Both the position numbers and the translations under genes were made by a program. From Pseudoalteromonas sp. T1lg88 (lineage in GTDB: Bacteria > Pseudomonadota > Gammaproteobacteria > Enterobacterales > Alteromonadaceae): a stretch of 56,830 nucleotides of DNA. The notes under the pieces are model-generated. The model made no database searches and was not told the DNA's origin. It worked only from the letters and a program-made list of their open reading frames with translations. The DNA is taken from the NCBI RefSeq assembly GCF_002964765.1, contig NZ_PQCF01000003.1, positions 1 through 56,830 of the forward strand, in the 5' to 3' direction. This document shows, piece after piece, positions 39,685 through 49,230 of this stretch (the stretch's first letter is position 1; each line of letters opens with the position of its first letter).

Positions 39685-39815
39685 GCTGACTTTCGAAATG
39701 GCTTAAGCCAATAAAAATAAAGCGTTAACGGAGTTTTATAAAACAGCCGGGAAGGGGATTTAAGAATTCCGTTTGAATGTTAGTATAGGTGTAGCGGAAA
39801 AAGGAGGGTGTGGAA

Positions 39816-40547
39816 ATGAGTGCAGCAGATGACGCCTTGCGGGCATTGGCCTGTTTGGATTTTACGCGTTTGGATGAGCGGGATGAGGAGCAAGATATCA
39901 AAGCGTTTTTGCAGCAGTTGTCGGCGGATAAGCCCTTACCTGCGGCGATTTGCATCTATCCGCAGTGGTTAACCTATGTGCGCGCCTATATGCAGATGCA
40001 CTTTTCTCAGCCCCCAGCCTTGGCGACCGTGACCAATTTTCCACATGGCGATCAGCCTTTAGATGAAGTGTTACGCGAAACCGAGTTGGCACTGGCCCTA
40101 GGCGCCGATGAAATTGATTTGGTCCTGCCCTATAAGCGCTTGCAGGCGGGGGATGAACAAACGCCCTTGGATTATGTGCGCCGTTCAAAAGAGCTGTGTG
40201 CTGGTCGAGCCCGGCTTAAGGTGATCATCGAAAGTGGCGAGCTCAGTTTGCCTCAGGTAGCGCAGGCGACCCGCATTGCCATCGCCGGTGGCGCCGATTT
40301 TGTTAAAACCAGCACAGGCAAGGTGGCGGTCAATGCCACTTATGAAGCCGTGGCTGTGATGCTGGCAGAAATAAAGCAAAGCGGCCAGGATGTAGGGCTA
40401 AAGGTTTCCGGCGGTGTCAGAACCCTGGCACAGGCGCAGCAGTATATGGCTTTGGCCGATAAAGAAATGGGCGATCACTGGTTGGCTCCCGCTCATTTTC
40501 GTTTTGGCGCTTCGGCGCTTTTAGAAGACTTGTATCGCGCCTTATGA
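39816..40547 (+). CDS. deoC: Deoxyribose-phosphate aldolase
   Basis: A 243-residue DeoC from the ATG at 39816, preferred over the in-frame GTG at 39810 because AAGGAGGG (39801-39808) is then correctly spaced. The Schiff-base lysine is K164 in DFVKTSTGK, with D101 (DEIDLVLPY), K135 (RLKVIIESG) and LKVSGGVRT. It cleaves 2-deoxyribose-5-phosphate to glyceraldehyde-3-phosphate and acetaldehyde. It is not in a deoCABD cluster here and overlaps an unknown gene by ATGA. Confidence 0.93.
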   Translation: MSAADDALRALACLDFTRLDERDEEQDIKAFLQQLSADKPLPAAICIYPQWLTYVRAYMQMHFSQPPALATVTNFPHGDQPLDEVLRETELALALGADEIDLVLPYKRLQAGDEQTPLDYVRRSKELCAGRARLKVIIESGELSLPQVAQATRIAIAGGADFVKTSTGKVAVNATYEAVAVMLAEIKQSGQDVGLKVSGGVRTLAQAQQYMALADKEMGDHWLAPAHFRFGASALLEDLYRAL

Positions 40548-41050
40548 CAGACAGCGAAACAGAAAAATTACAATTAGAGCATGAAGCGGCGCGGCTTTTT
40601 TTGCGTGCTTATGAGCGCACCTATCATACGCCGATGCGCCATATCTGGCATAATGAGCCGGCCAAGCCCGACGTTAGCTGTTATATGGACGAAGAGCGTC
40701 TGGACATAGAGATCGCCCACCTGTATGCCAATGAACACGAGGCCATGGCGGTGCTGGGGCGGGTGTTGGGTCTGGATATCCAACGCCAACTGGCACAACT
40801 GGCTTTGAATCCGAGCTCGGAGCAACTGTCCTTTGCCCTGGGCCGATTGTTAAGCGCCAAAGCCAGCAAAAAATACGACAGTAAGCGAGTATGGCTGCTG
40901 ATCCGCAATGCCAGCACACTATGGCAAAGAGAGGACTTTATTGCCGTTTTGCGTACTTTACCGGTGCCAAAGACGCATCAGTTTGAGCAAATCTGGTTGT
41001 TAAGCGATTGGCGTGGCGAAGAGCAACCTCTGCTGCTATACAAAGATTGA
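40544..41050 (+). CDS. Hypothetical protein coupled to deoC, 168 aa
   Basis: No family recognised. The ATG overlaps the deoC stop (ATGA), so the two are translated together. It is predicted soluble and helical, Trp- and charge-rich (HIWHNEPAKPDVSCYMDEERLDIEIAHLYANEHEAM in two parts), with no signal peptide, membrane helix or recognisable catalytic motif. The base composition matches deoC. It precedes the tRNA-Trp promoter. Confidence 0.72.
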   Translation: MTDSETEKLQLEHEAARLFLRAYERTYHTPMRHIWHNEPAKPDVSCYMDEERLDIEIAHLYANEHEAMAVLGRVLGLDIQRQLAQLALNPSSEQLSFALGRLLSAKASKKYDSKRVWLLIRNASTLWQREDFIAVLRTLPVPKTHQFEQIWLLSDWRGEEQPLLLYKD

Positions 41051-41098
41051 ACGGACTAAAAGCGCGCAATTAATTTTATATGTGGCTGGCTTTTACTC

Positions 41099-41126
41099 TT
41101 GTGTTAGCGCGGTTGGTCAGTATAAT
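41099..41126 (+). promoter_or_regulatory. tRNA-Trp promoter
   Basis: TTGTGT (41099-41104), 16 bases, then a perfect TATAAT (41121-41126) and a GC-rich GGGC discriminator, typical of stringently controlled stable-RNA promoters. The predicted start is about nine bases before the tRNA. Confidence 0.65.
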
Positions 41127-41141
41127 GGGCATCCACTTTGC

Positions 41142-41218
41142 AGGGGCGTAGTTCCAATTGGTAGAACAGCGGTCTCCAAAACCGACGGTTGGGAGTTCGA
41201 ATCTCTCCGCCCCTGCCA
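41142..41218 (+). tRNA. trpT: tRNA-Trp (anticodon CCA)
   Basis: The cloverleaf is complete: acceptor AGGGGCG/CGCCCCT, D arm GTTC/GAAC, anticodon loop CTCCAAA, T loop TTCGAAT, and an encoded CCA end. The outermost anticodon-stem pair is a G-A mismatch (positions 27-43) where E. coli has a Watson-Crick pair. It lies just upstream of secE, as in many gammaproteobacteria, but without the tuf gene that usually precedes it. Confidence 0.95.
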
Positions 41219-41293
41219 CTTTTCAGCTAGTAAGTCTAAGTTTAAAAATCTGTTTTAAAAGCAATTTTTTAAGGTTAGATTTGGATAGATTTA

Positions 41294-41311
41294 CCCTGTC
41301 AAGTGACGGGG
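41294..41311 (+). other. Hairpin between tRNA-Trp and secE
   Basis: CCCTGTC-AAGT-GACGGGG (one G-U pair) followed by TTGTTGTG. A weak terminator or RNA-processing signal downstream of the tRNA, 33 bases before secE. Confidence 0.5.
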
Positions 41312-41343
41312 TTGTTGTGTCTGTATTTAAGGTATCAGGAATT

Positions 41344-41721
41344 ATGAGTGCAAATGTAGAAAACCCGTCAAGCTCGATGGACTGGGTAAAGTGGCTATTC
41401 GCCATCGCGTTACTGGTAGCAGCGGTAGTAGGTAACACCGTATATGGTGAAGAGTCTGCACTACTTAGAGCTATCGGTGTTGTTGCGGCAGTGGCTATCT
41501 CCTTAGCGGTAGCAGCGACCACAGAAAAGGGTCGTAACTTTATCAATTTCGCGAAAGAAGCACGCATCGAAGTACGTAAAGTGGTTTGGCCTACGCGTCA
41601 GGAAACCATACACACTACCTTCATCGTAATGATTGCAACAGTTATCATGGCACTAATCCTTTGGGGATTGGACGGAATTTTATTCCGAGTAGTAGGCTTT
41701 TTAACTGGGTTGGAGATCTAG
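41344..41721 (+). CDS. secE: Preprotein translocase subunit SecE
   Basis: A 125-residue SecE from the ATG at 41344; a longer upstream open frame runs through the tRNA and is not used. Three membrane helices as in E. coli SecE (127), with the essential cytoplasmic [19 protein letters not shown] and the last helix [20 protein letters not shown]. It stabilises SecY in the inner membrane translocon. Followed four bases later by nusG. Confidence 0.97.
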   Translation: MSANVENPSSSMDWVKWLFAIALLVAAVVGNTVYGEESALLRAIGVVAAVAISLAVAATTEKGRNFINFAKEARIEVRKVVWPTRQETIHTTFIVMIATVIMALILWGLDGILFRVVGFLTGLEI

Positions 41722-41725
41722 TCCC

Positions 41726-42283
41726 ATGACGGAAGAGAACAAAGAAAAGAAATTACGCTGGTATGTGATTCAGGCTTTCTCAGGTTTTGAGAAGCGTGTA
41801 GCACAAACCATCAAAGAGCATATTCAAATCCAGGGTCTGGAAGACAGCTTTGGTGAAGTGCTAGTACCTACTGAAGAAGTAGTGGAAATGCGCGCCGGTC
41901 AAAAGCGCAAATCAGAGCGTAAGTTCTTCCCGGGCTATGTTCTGGTTGAAATGGACATGAACGATGCCAGCTGGCACTTAGTGAACAGCACGCCTCGCGT
42001 GATGGGCTTTATCGGCGGTACTTCTGACCGTCCAGCGCCAATCAGCAAAAAAGAAGCGGATCGTATTCTTAACCGTCTACAAGAAAATGCCGAAGCGCCT
42101 AAGCCTGCGACTCTGTTTGAGCCGGGTGAAGTGGTACGTGTTGTTGATGGTCCTTTCGCCGACTTCAACGGTGTTGTTGAAGAAGTGGATTACGAGAAAA
42201 GCCGCGTAAAAGTATCTGTACTTATCTTTGGTCGTTCGACGCCGGTTGAGCTGGAGTTCAGCCAGGTAGAGCAAGACAAATAA
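41726..42283 (+). CDS. nusG: Transcription termination/antitermination protein NusG
   Basis: A 185-residue NusG with the NGN domain ([29 protein letters not shown]) and the C-terminal KOW domain ([24 protein letters not shown]). It binds RNA polymerase and links it to Rho or S10. Cotranscribed with secE; a terminator-promoter element follows. Confidence 0.98.
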   Translation: MTEENKEKKLRWYVIQAFSGFEKRVAQTIKEHIQIQGLEDSFGEVLVPTEEVVEMRAGQKRKSERKFFPGYVLVEMDMNDASWHLVNSTPRVMGFIGGTSDRPAPISKKEADRILNRLQENAEAPKPATLFEPGEVVRVVDGPFADFNGVVEEVDYEKSRVKVSVLIFGRSTPVELEFSQVEQDK

Positions 42284-42310
42284 TTTGTCTACTTAAACGA
42301 CAAAATCGTA

Positions 42311-42339
42311 TTGAAAAAGGCCGCTGATTAACTTATAAT
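42311..42339 (+). promoter_or_regulatory. rplK (L11) promoter, nested in a terminator
   Basis: TTGAAA (42311-42316) and a perfect TATAAT (42334-42339) with exactly 17 bases between. The -10 covers the loop of the nusG terminator hairpin, and the predicted start (about 42346) falls inside its 3' arm. E. coli has an L11 promoter at the same junction. Confidence 0.7.
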
Positions 42340-42353
42340 CAGCGGCCTTTTTG
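42314..42353 (+). terminator. secE-nusG terminator
   Basis: AAAAAGGCCGCTGATT pairs with AATCAGCGGCCTTTTT over a long stem with a short loop and ends in T. A transcript starting from the nested promoter lacks the 5' arm and cannot form it. Confidence 0.88.
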
Positions 42354-42435
42354 TATTCGTGCTCGGTGTTCTGCACTTTAGTATGGGCAAAAAGCGCACT
42401 AAATTTTTAAATTGGGAAGCCGTTTGAGTACGCGT

Positions 42436-42478
42436 CCTCGCGCGCACGAGGCTAAGACCCACCTAACGAGGTATAATC
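42436..42478 (+). promoter_or_regulatory. Candidate L1-binding site in the rplK leader
   Basis: CCTCG-CGCGCA-CGAGG followed by CTAAGACC and a second CGAGG just before the rplK ATG. In E. coli, L1 (rplA) represses rplKA translation by binding a rRNA-like structure in this leader. By-eye assignment only. Confidence 0.4.
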
Positions 42479-42907
42479 ATGGCTAAAAAAGTTGAAGCTT
42501 TAATCAAGCTACAAGTTGCTGCTGGTATGGCTAACCCTAGTCCACCAGTAGGTCCTGCTCTAGGTCAACACGGTGTTAACATCATGGAATTCTGTAAAGC
42601 GTTCAACGCCCGTACAGAATCACTAGAGAAAGGCGCTCCGGTTCCTGTAATCATCTCAGTTTACGGCGACCGTTCATTCACGTTTGAAATGAAGACACCA
42701 CCTGCTGCTTACCTTCTTAAGAAAGCTGCTGGTATCAAGTCTGGTTCAGGCCGTCCTAATACTGAAAAAGTAGGTACTGTTACTCGTGCTCAACTAGAAG
42801 AAATCGTTGAGATGAAGAAACCTGACCTTACAGCGGCCGACATGGACGCTGCGGTACGCACTATCGCAGGTTCTGCGCGTGCAATGGGCTTGAACGTAGA
42901 GGACTAA
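42479..42907 (+). CDS. rplK: 50S ribosomal protein L11
   Basis: A 142-residue L11: [20 protein letters not shown] (the proline-rich N-terminal domain at the GTPase centre) and the C-terminal RNA-binding domain ([19 protein letters not shown]). Needed for RelA activation and elongation-factor function. First gene of rplKA. Confidence 0.99.
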   Translation: MAKKVEALIKLQVAAGMANPSPPVGPALGQHGVNIMEFCKAFNARTESLEKGAPVPVIISVYGDRSFTFEMKTPPAAYLLKKAAGIKSGSGRPNTEKVGTVTRAQLEEIVEMKKPDLTAADMDAAVRTIAGSARAMGLNVED

Positions 42908-42911
42908 GATA

Positions 42912-43616
42912 ATGGCAAAACTAACTAAACGTATGCGTACTATCCGCGAGAAAGTGGAAGTAACTAAAGATTACGAAATCAACGAAGCTGTAGCGCTTCT
43001 TAAAGAGCTAGCGACTGCTAAGTTCGTTGAAAGTGTTGACGTTGCTGTTAACCTTGGTATCGATGCACGTAAATCTGACCAGAACGTACGTGGCGCAACT
43101 GTTCTTCCTCACGGTACTGGCCGTGACGTTCGCGTAGCTGTATTCACCGCTGGTGCAAATGCAGAAGCAGCGAAAGAAGCAGGTGCTGACATCGTAGGTA
43201 TGGAAGATCTTGCTGAACTAGTTAAGAAAGGCGAGATGAACTTCGACGTAGTTGTTGCTTCTCCAGATGCAATGCGCGTTGTTGGTCAACTAGGTCAAAT
43301 CCTAGGTCCACGTGGTCTTATGCCTAACCCTAAAACTGGTACTGTAACTCCTAACGTTGCAGAAGCAGTTAAAAATGCTAAAGCTGGTCAGGTTCGTTAC
43401 CGTAACGACAAGAACGGCATCATCCACACTACTATCGGTAAAGTGGATTTCACAGCTGAGCAACTACAAGAAAACCTTGAGTCTCTAATCGTAGCGCTTA
43501 AGAAAGCTAAGCCTTCTCAAGCGAAAGGTACTTTCATCAAGAAAGTAAGCATCTCTACGACTATGGGCGCAGGTGTTTCTGTTGACCAAAACTCTCTAAG
43601 CACGCAAGTATCGTAA
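42912..43616 (+). CDS. rplA: 50S ribosomal protein L1
   Basis: A 234-residue L1 with [34 protein letters not shown] and the L1-stalk fold. It also represses rplKA in E. coli. Four bases after rplK. A nested terminator/promoter follows. Confidence 0.99.
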   Translation: MAKLTKRMRTIREKVEVTKDYEINEAVALLKELATAKFVESVDVAVNLGIDARKSDQNVRGATVLPHGTGRDVRVAVFTAGANAEAAKEAGADIVGMEDLAELVKKGEMNFDVVVASPDAMRVVGQLGQILGPRGLMPNPKTGTVTPNVAEAVKNAKAGQVRYRNDKNGIIHTTIGKVDFTAEQLQENLESLIVALKKAKPSQAKGTFIKKVSISTTMGAGVSVDQNSLSTQVS

Positions 43617-43624
43617 TTAAAGAG

Positions 43625-43653
43625 TTTACGTGGCGCGATTTTTATACTATAAT
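43625..43653 (+). promoter_or_regulatory. rplJ (L10) promoter, nested in a terminator
   Basis: TTTACG (43625-43630), 17 bases, perfect TATAAT (43648-43653). The -10 lies in the loop of the hairpin 43631-43662; the predicted start (about 43660) is in its 3' arm. E. coli has an L10 promoter at this junction. Confidence 0.7.
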
Positions 43654-43666
43654 TTCGCGCCATTTT
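43631..43666 (+). terminator. rplKA terminator
   Basis: TGGCGCGA (43631-43638) and TCGCGCCA (43655-43662) form an 8-bp stem with a 16-base loop, followed by TTTT. A second 9-bp hairpin, TTGTTGAGA/TCTCAACAA, follows at 43665-43687 in the L10 leader. Confidence 0.6.
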
Positions 43667-43687
43667 GTTGAGAAAACGTCTCAACAA

Positions 43688-43903
43688 AACAACAAATTCG
43701 GGTTGAAGCCAAGTTAAATTGGCTTCCGTCCAAGACCGTAGGTGCAGTGTTTCATTGCTTAATCTCCTACGTAGACGGTGTGAATCCCAGCTAGATTTTT
43801 CCTAATCTTCTGGCTCTCGCCGTAACAAGCAACTCCGCTAATTGATTGGTGGAGTAGAGTAAAACTGAGGGATGTAAGTTCCTCACAACCAGGAGTAACA
43901 CCC
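43688..43903 (+). promoter_or_regulatory. L10 leader
   Basis: Contains CCGTAGG (43736-43742) and the conserved CCTACGTAGACGGTG (43767-43781) with the intervening TTAATC, matching the L10-leader RNA of gammaproteobacteria, to which the L10-(L12)4 complex binds to repress rplJL translation. The Shine-Dalgarno AGGAG precedes the rplJ ATG. Confidence 0.8.
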
Positions 43904-44398
43904 ATGGCTTTAAACCTTCAAGACAAAAAAGCAATTGTTGCTGAAGTCAACGAAGCTGCCAAAGGTGCTCTATCTGCAGTTGTTGCAGATTCTCGTGGTG
44001 TAACAGTAGACGCTATCACAGGCCTTCGTAAAGAAGCTCGTGCAGCTGGTGTATGGATGAAAGTTGTTCGTAACACCCTAGCTCGCCGTGCTGTTGAAGG
44101 TACTGAATACGAGTGTCTAACCGAATCACTAGTAGGCCCAAGCCTAATCGCTTTCTCTTCAGAGCACCCAGGTGCTGCTGCGCGTATCTTCAAAGATTTC
44201 GCCAAGAAGCACGAAGCGTTTGAGCTTAAAACGGCCGCTTTTGACGGTTCACTAGTTGATGTAGATATGCTTGCTAAGCTACCTACATACGACGAAGCTG
44301 TTGCACGTCTAATGAGCGCTATGAAAGAAGCTTCTGCGGGCAAGCTGGCAAAAACTCTTGCTGCAGTTCGCGACCAGAAACAAGAACAAGCTGCTTAA
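43904..44398 (+). CDS. rplJ: 50S ribosomal protein L10
   Basis: A 164-residue L10: [51 protein letters not shown]. It is the base of the L7/L12 stalk and the translational repressor of its own leader. Normal length. Confidence 0.99.
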   Translation: MALNLQDKKAIVAEVNEAAKGALSAVVADSRGVTVDAITGLRKEARAAGVWMKVVRNTLARRAVEGTEYECLTESLVGPSLIAFSSEHPGAAARIFKDFAKKHEAFELKTAAFDGSLVDVDMLAKLPTYDEAVARLMSAMKEASAGKLAKTLAAVRDQKQEQAA

Positions 44399-44479
44399 TT
44401 TTTATTTATAAGCTATTGTTCTTTATCGGTGTATTGAATTTAATGAACCGCAAGGTTCGAGAATATTAGGAAATTTACA

Positions 44480-44842
44480 ATGTCTGTAACTAAAGACCAA
44501 ATCCTTGACGCTATTGCTGAAATGTCAGTAATGGAAGTTGTTGAACTAGTTGAAGCAATGGAAGAAAAGTTCGGCGTAACTGCAGCTGCTGCTGTTGTTG
44601 CTGCTGGTCCTGCTGAAGCTGCTGAAGAGAAGACTGAGTTCGACGTAATCCTAGCTGGCGCTGGCGCTAACAAAGTTGCTGCTATCAAAGCAGTACGTGG
44701 CGCTACAGGTCTTGGCCTTAAAGAAGCGAAAGCTCTTGTTGAATCAGCTCCTGCACCTATCAAAGAAGGTGTATCTAAGGAAGAAGCTGAAGCACTTAAG
44801 AAAGATCTTGAAGAAGCTGGTGCTGAAGTTGAGATCAAGTAA
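44480..44842 (+). CDS. rplL: 50S ribosomal protein L7/L12
   Basis: A 120-residue L7/L12: the N-terminal dimerisation part ([26 protein letters not shown] split by the mature start), Ala-rich hinge, and C-terminal domain [27 protein letters not shown] that recruits translation GTPases. Followed by the attenuator in front of rpoB. Confidence 0.99.
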   Translation: MSVTKDQILDAIAEMSVMEVVELVEAMEEKFGVTAAAAVVAAGPAEAAEEKTEFDVILAGAGANKVAAIKAVRGATGLGLKEAKALVESAPAPIKEGVSKEEAEALKKDLEEAGAEVEIK

Positions 44843-44881
44843 TCTAGCATACGCTAGGTTCGCTGCCTGAGAAATCAGGCA

Positions 44882-44914
44882 AGGGCTGGTGATTATTTAA
44901 TCACCGGCCCTTTT
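44882..44914 (+). terminator. rplL-rpoB attenuator
   Basis: GGGCTGGTGATT-ATTT-AATCACCGGCCC followed by TTTT. It sits where the E. coli attenuator lowers rpoBC expression relative to rplJL. Confidence 0.85.
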
Positions 44915-44918
44915 GCGC

Positions 44919-44952
44919 TATAGAGAGAAAATCCACTGTTGCGCTCTCTATA
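44919..44952 (+). other. Second rplL-rpoB hairpin
   Basis: TATAGAGAG and CTCTCTATA form a 9-bp stem with a 16-base loop. A third small palindrome, CCTGTTCTT/AAGAACAGG, is at 45061-45080. E. coli has an RNase III processing site in this interval; either stem is a candidate. A TATAAT at 44949 lacks a -35. Confidence 0.45.
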
Positions 44953-45112
44953 ATCAAATTTCACTATTATTATCAATTAGTTACACCAATTATTGGCAAT
45001 AGCAGTGACATTTGGACGCAACTCTAAATGTTGTAGAAATTGGCATATCGTCAATGAAGTCCTGTTCTTACAAGAACAGGTAGGGTCAAAGATCAGCAAG
45101 CTGAGGAACCCC

Positions 45113-48100
45113 ATGGCTTACTCTTATTCTGAAAAGAAACGTATCCGTAAGGATTTTGGTAAACGTCCACAGGTGTTGGATGTGCCTTTCTTACTGCAGA
45201 TGCAGCTAGAATCGTTTAAAAAATTCTTAACGCCGGACGCTGACGGTGATTTCGGTTTGGAAGCAGCTTTCCGTTCCGTTTTCCCGATTAAAAGCTACTC
45301 GGGCAATTCTGAGCTTCAATACGTAAGTTATCGTATTGGTGAGCCAGTATTCGACGTTAAAGAATGTCAAATTCGCGGCGTGACATATTCTGCTCCACTT
45401 CGCGTGAAACTTCGTCTAGTGCTTATGGACAAAGAAGCACCTGGCACTGTTAAAGACATCAAAGAGCAAGAAGTTTACATGGGCGAGATTCCGCTCATGA
45501 CCGACACAGGTACCTTTGTTATCAATGGTACTGAGCGTGTTATTGTTTCTCAGCTACACCGTTCACCTGGTGTATTCTTTGATAACGACCGTGGTAAAAC
45601 CCACTCGTCGGGCAAGGTTCTTTATAACGCCCGCGTTATCCCTTACCGTGGTTCTTGGCTCGACTTCGAATTCGATGCTAAAGATAACCTGTATGTACGT
45701 ATTGACCGTCGTCGTAAACTTCCTGCGTCGATCATTCTGCGTGCCCTTGATTTCTCAACTGAAGAAATCCTAAACATCTTCTTTGAAACCACGACCTTTG
45801 AAGTGACTGACGGTAAAGTTCTTATGGAACTTGTGCCTTCGCGTCTGCGTGGTGAAACCGCTGCTTTTGAAATCAAGAGCGAAGACGGTGAAGTATTGGT
45901 TGAGCAAGGCCGCCGTGTAACTGCGCGTCATATCAAAACCATCGAGAAAAAAGGCATCGACCAGTTAGAAGTACCACACGAGTACATCATTGGCCGCGTA
46001 CTAGCTAAAAACTACTTCGATGAGTCTACTGGTGAAGTAATCGCCAACGCTAACGACGAGCTATCGCTAGAGCTGATGGCTGAGCTTGTTAAAGCAGGTC
46101 ACACTAAGATCGCAACTCTTTACATCAATGATGTAGACAGCGGTGCTTACATGTCAGATACGGTACGTATCGACTCAACGAACAACCGCCTAGAAGCACT
46201 TGTGGAAATTTACCGCATGATGCGCCCTGGTGAGCCACCAACAAAAGAAGCGGCCGAAGCTCTATTCGACAACCTATTCTTCTCTGATGAGCGCTATGAT
46301 CTATCAACCGTAGGTCGTATGAAGTTCAACAGCCGTGTTGGTTACGACTCAGACGAAGGTCCGGGTACGCTTTCTAAAGAAGATATCGTTTCGGTAATGA
46401 AGGTACTTATCGACATCCGTAACGGTAAAGGCGATGTGGATGATATCGACCACCTAGGTAACCGTCGTATTCGTTCTGTGGGCGAAATGGCTGAGAACCA
46501 ATTCCGTGTTGGTCTAGTACGTGTTGAGCGTGCGGTACGTGAGCGCCTAAGCCTTGGCGATCTAGATGCCATCATGCCACAAGACCTGATCAACGCTAAG
46601 CCTATCTCGGCGGCGGTTAAAGAATTCTTTGGTTCATCACAGCTTTCACAGTTTATGGACCAGAACAACCCGCTTTCAGAAGTAACGCACAAGCGTCGTA
46701 TTTCTGCATTAGGTCCGGGCGGTCTAACGCGTGAGCGTGCAGGCTTCGAAGTACGTGACGTACACGTAACGCACTACGGTCGCGTATGTCCAATCGAAAC
46801 GCCTGAAGGTCCAAACATCGGTCTAATCAACTCATTGTCTACGTACGCACGTACCAATGACTTCGGTTTCCTAGAAACACCTTACCGTAAAGTGGTAGAT
46901 GGCTCTGTAACTGATGATGTTGATTACCTATCTGCTATCGAAGAAGGTCAATTCGTAATTGCTCAGGCAAACGTTGACTTGAACGATAACAACGAATTCA
47001 TTGAAGAACTGGTTACTTGTCGTCACAAAGGTGAATCAACCTTGATGCCGCGCGAAGACATCCAATATATGGACGTATCGCCACAACAGGTTATCTCAGT
47101 AGCTGCTGCCCTTATCCCATTCCTAGAGCACGATGATGCGAACCGTGCATTGATGGGATCGAACATGCAACGTCAGGCTGTTCCTACACTACGCGCCGAT
47201 AAGCCGCTAGTAGGTACAGGTATCGAGCTTACACTTGCGAAAGACTCAGGTGTAACTATCGTTGCTAAGCGTGGTGGTGTGGTTGATTACGCTGATGCGA
47301 GCCGTATCGTTATCAACGTAAACGAAGATGAGCGTGTACCTGGTGAAGCCGGTATCGACATCTACAACCTGACTAAGTACACCCGTTCTAACCAGAACAC
47401 CTGTATTAACCAAAAGCCAACTTGTATGGTTGGTGAGCCAATCGTACGTGGTGACGTACTAGCCGACGGTCCTTCAACAGACCTAGGTGACCTGGCACTT
47501 GGTCAAAACTTACGCGTGGCATTCATGCCTTGGAATGGTTACAACTTCGAGGATTCAATCCTACTTTCAGAGAACGTTGTAAAAGAAGATCGTCTAACGA
47601 CTATCCACATCCAAGAGCTTCAGTGTATTGCTCGTGATACCAAGCTTGGGCCGGAAGAAATCACAGCCGATATCCCGAACGTGGGTGAATCTGCACTAGG
47701 CAAGCTGGATGAGTCTGGCGTTGTTTACATCGGTGCAGAAGTGAAAGGCGGTGACATCCTAGTAGGTAAAGTAACTCCGAAAGGCGAAACCCAGCTTACT
47801 CCAGAAGAGAAGCTACTGCGCGCCATCTTTGGTGAGAAAGCGTCTGACGTTAAAGACAGCTCGCTACGCGTACCTAACTCTGTATCTGGTACTGTTATCG
47901 ACGTACAGGTCTTCACCCGTGACGGTGTAGAAAAAGACAAGCGTGCGCTTGAAATCGAAGAAATGCAGCTGCGTGAAGCCAAGAAAGACTTCAACGAAGA
48001 GTTCAAGATCCTTGAAGAAGGTGTATTGAGCCGTGCTCGCAAGCTTCTTACCGATTCAGGTGTAGACGCCGCCAAGCTAGCCGGTCTTGCTGCTGACAAG

Positions 48101-49138
48101 ATCCTAACGCAAAGCCTGGCCGAAGAAGACAAGCAAGCTGAACTAGAGCAACTTGCTGCTCAGTACGAAGAGCTTAAGGCCGAGTACGACAAGAAATTTG
48201 AAACCAAGCGTCGCAAGATCACTCAAGGTGATGACTTAGCGCCGGGCGTATTGAAGATTGTGAAGGTTTACCTAGCGGTTAAACGTCGCATCCAGCCAGG
48301 TGATAAGATGGCGGGTCGTCACGGTAACAAGGGTGTTATCTCGACTATCGTACCTGTAGAAGACATGCCTTACGATGACAAGGGCCGTACCGTAGATATC
48401 GTGTTGAACCCACTGGGTGTACCATCACGTATGAACATCGGTCAGATCCTTGAAACCCATATGGGCCTAGCGGCACGTGGTATCGGTGAGCGTATCGAAG
48501 AAATGATGAAAGAGCAGCGTGAACTTCACGAGCTGCGCGAATTCATCAAGAAAGCGTACGAGCTAGGTGAATGTCGTCAGAAAGTAGACATCGACACCTT
48601 CTCAGATGACGAAGTTCGTCGTCTAGCCGAGCACCTTAAAGGCGGTCTACCAATCGCAACTCCGGCCTTCGATGGCGCTAAAGAAAGCGAAATCAAAGAG
48701 CTATTGGAGCTAGGTGGCTACCCATCAAGCGGTCAGGTAACCCTGTATGACGGTCGTACCGGTGACCAGTTTGAGCGTCAAGTAACCGTAGGTTACATGT
48801 ACATGCTGAAACTGAACCACCTTGTTGATGACAAGATGCACGCCCGTTCAACTGGTTCTTACAGCCTAGTAACGCAGCAGCCTCTGGGTGGTAAAGCTCA
48901 GTTCGGTGGTCAGCGCTTCGGTGAGATGGAAGTATGGGCACTTGAAGCGTACGGCGCAGCCTACACGCTACAAGAGATGTTGACGGTGAAGTCGGATGAC
49001 GTGAACGGTCGTACCAAGATGTATAAGAACATCGTTGATGGCAACCACAAGATGGAGCCAGGTATGCCGGAATCATTCAACGTATTGTTGAAAGAAATCC
49101 GTTCACTCGGTATCAACATCGAGCTTGAAGAAGAATAA
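45113..49138 (+). CDS. rpoB: DNA-directed RNA polymerase subunit beta
   Basis: A 1341-residue beta subunit from the ATG at 45113 ([20 protein letters not shown]); an in-frame ATG at 44993 would add 40 residues unlike any RpoB. The rifampicin region [25 protein letters not shown] is wild-type-like in two blocks, and the C-terminal [15 protein letters not shown] and [25 protein letters not shown] motifs are present. E. coli RpoB is 1342. With beta-prime it forms the catalytic cleft. Confidence 0.99.
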   Translation: MAYSYSEKKRIRKDFGKRPQVLDVPFLLQMQLESFKKFLTPDADGDFGLEAAFRSVFPIKSYSGNSELQYVSYRIGEPVFDVKECQIRGVTYSAPLRVKLRLVLMDKEAPGTVKDIKEQEVYMGEIPLMTDTGTFVINGTERVIVSQLHRSPGVFFDNDRGKTHSSGKVLYNARVIPYRGSWLDFEFDAKDNLYVRIDRRRKLPASIILRALDFSTEEILNIFFETTTFEVTDGKVLMELVPSRLRGETAAFEIKSEDGEVLVEQGRRVTARHIKTIEKKGIDQLEVPHEYIIGRVLAKNYFDESTGEVIANANDELSLELMAELVKAGHTKIATLYINDVDSGAYMSDTVRIDSTNNRLEALVEIYRMMRPGEPPTKEAAEALFDNLFFSDERYDLSTVGRMKFNSRVGYDSDEGPGTLSKEDIVSVMKVLIDIRNGKGDVDDIDHLGNRRIRSVGEMAENQFRVGLVRVERAVRERLSLGDLDAIMPQDLINAKPISAAVKEFFGSSQLSQFMDQNNPLSEVTHKRRISALGPGGLTRERAGFEVRDVHVTHYGRVCPIETPEGPNIGLINSLSTYARTNDFGFLETPYRKVVDGSVTDDVDYLSAIEEGQFVIAQANVDLNDNNEFIEELVTCRHKGESTLMPREDIQYMDVSPQQVISVAAALIPFLEHDDANRALMGSNMQRQAVPTLRADKPLVGTGIELTLAKDSGVTIVAKRGGVVDYADASRIVINVNEDERVPGEAGIDIYNLTKYTRSNQNTCINQKPTCMVGEPIVRGDVLADGPSTDLGDLALGQNLRVAFMPWNGYNFEDSILLSENVVKEDRLTTIHIQELQCIARDTKLGPEEITADIPNVGESALGKLDESGVVYIGAEVKGGDILVGKVTPKGETQLTPEEKLLRAIFGEKASDVKDSSLRVPNSVSGTVIDVQVFTRDGVEKDKRALEIEEMQLREAKKDFNEEFKILEEGVLSRARKLLTDSGVDAAKLAGLAADKILTQSLAEEDKQAELEQLAAQYEELKAEYDKKFETKRRKITQGDDLAPGVLKIVKVYLAVKRRIQPGDKMAGRHGNKGVISTIVPVEDMPYDDKGRTVDIVLNPLGVPSRMNIGQILETHMGLAARGIGERIEEMMKEQRELHELREFIKKAYELGECRQKVDIDTFSDDEVRRLAEHLKGGLPIATPAFDGAKESEIKELLELGGYPSSGQVTLYDGRTGDQFERQVTVGYMYMLKLNHLVDDKMHARSTGSYSLVTQQPLGGKAQFGGQRFGEMEVWALEAYGAAYTLQEMLTVKSDDVNGRTKMYKNIVDGNHKMEPGMPESFNVLLKEIRSLGINIELEEE

Positions 49139-49144
49139 GCCGGT

Positions 49145-49163
49145 TGGGCGCATAGTGCGCCCA
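49145..49163 (+). other. Hairpin between rpoB and rpoC
   Basis: TGGGCGCA-TAG-TGCGCCCA, a perfect 8-bp stem without a T-run. Probably an mRNA stability or pausing element rather than a terminator. Confidence 0.5.
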
Positions 49164-49230
49164 CTACCTGCAAAAAGAATGAATGGGCGGATTTCTGCCC
49201 TCGAGATTAACCTCCGACAGGAGAGCTAAG

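Noticed and set aside
41158..41343. Upstream start extending secE
   Set aside because: It begins inside tRNA-Trp; the ATG at 41344 gives a normal SecE.
44993..45112. Upstream ATG extending rpoB by 40 residues
   Set aside because: The extra residues resemble no RpoB N-terminus; the ATG at 45113 gives the conserved start and E. coli-like length.
49183..49230. Upstream ATG extending rpoC by 16 residues
   Set aside because: The GTG at 49231 follows CAGGAG and gives the conserved VKDLLKFL start.
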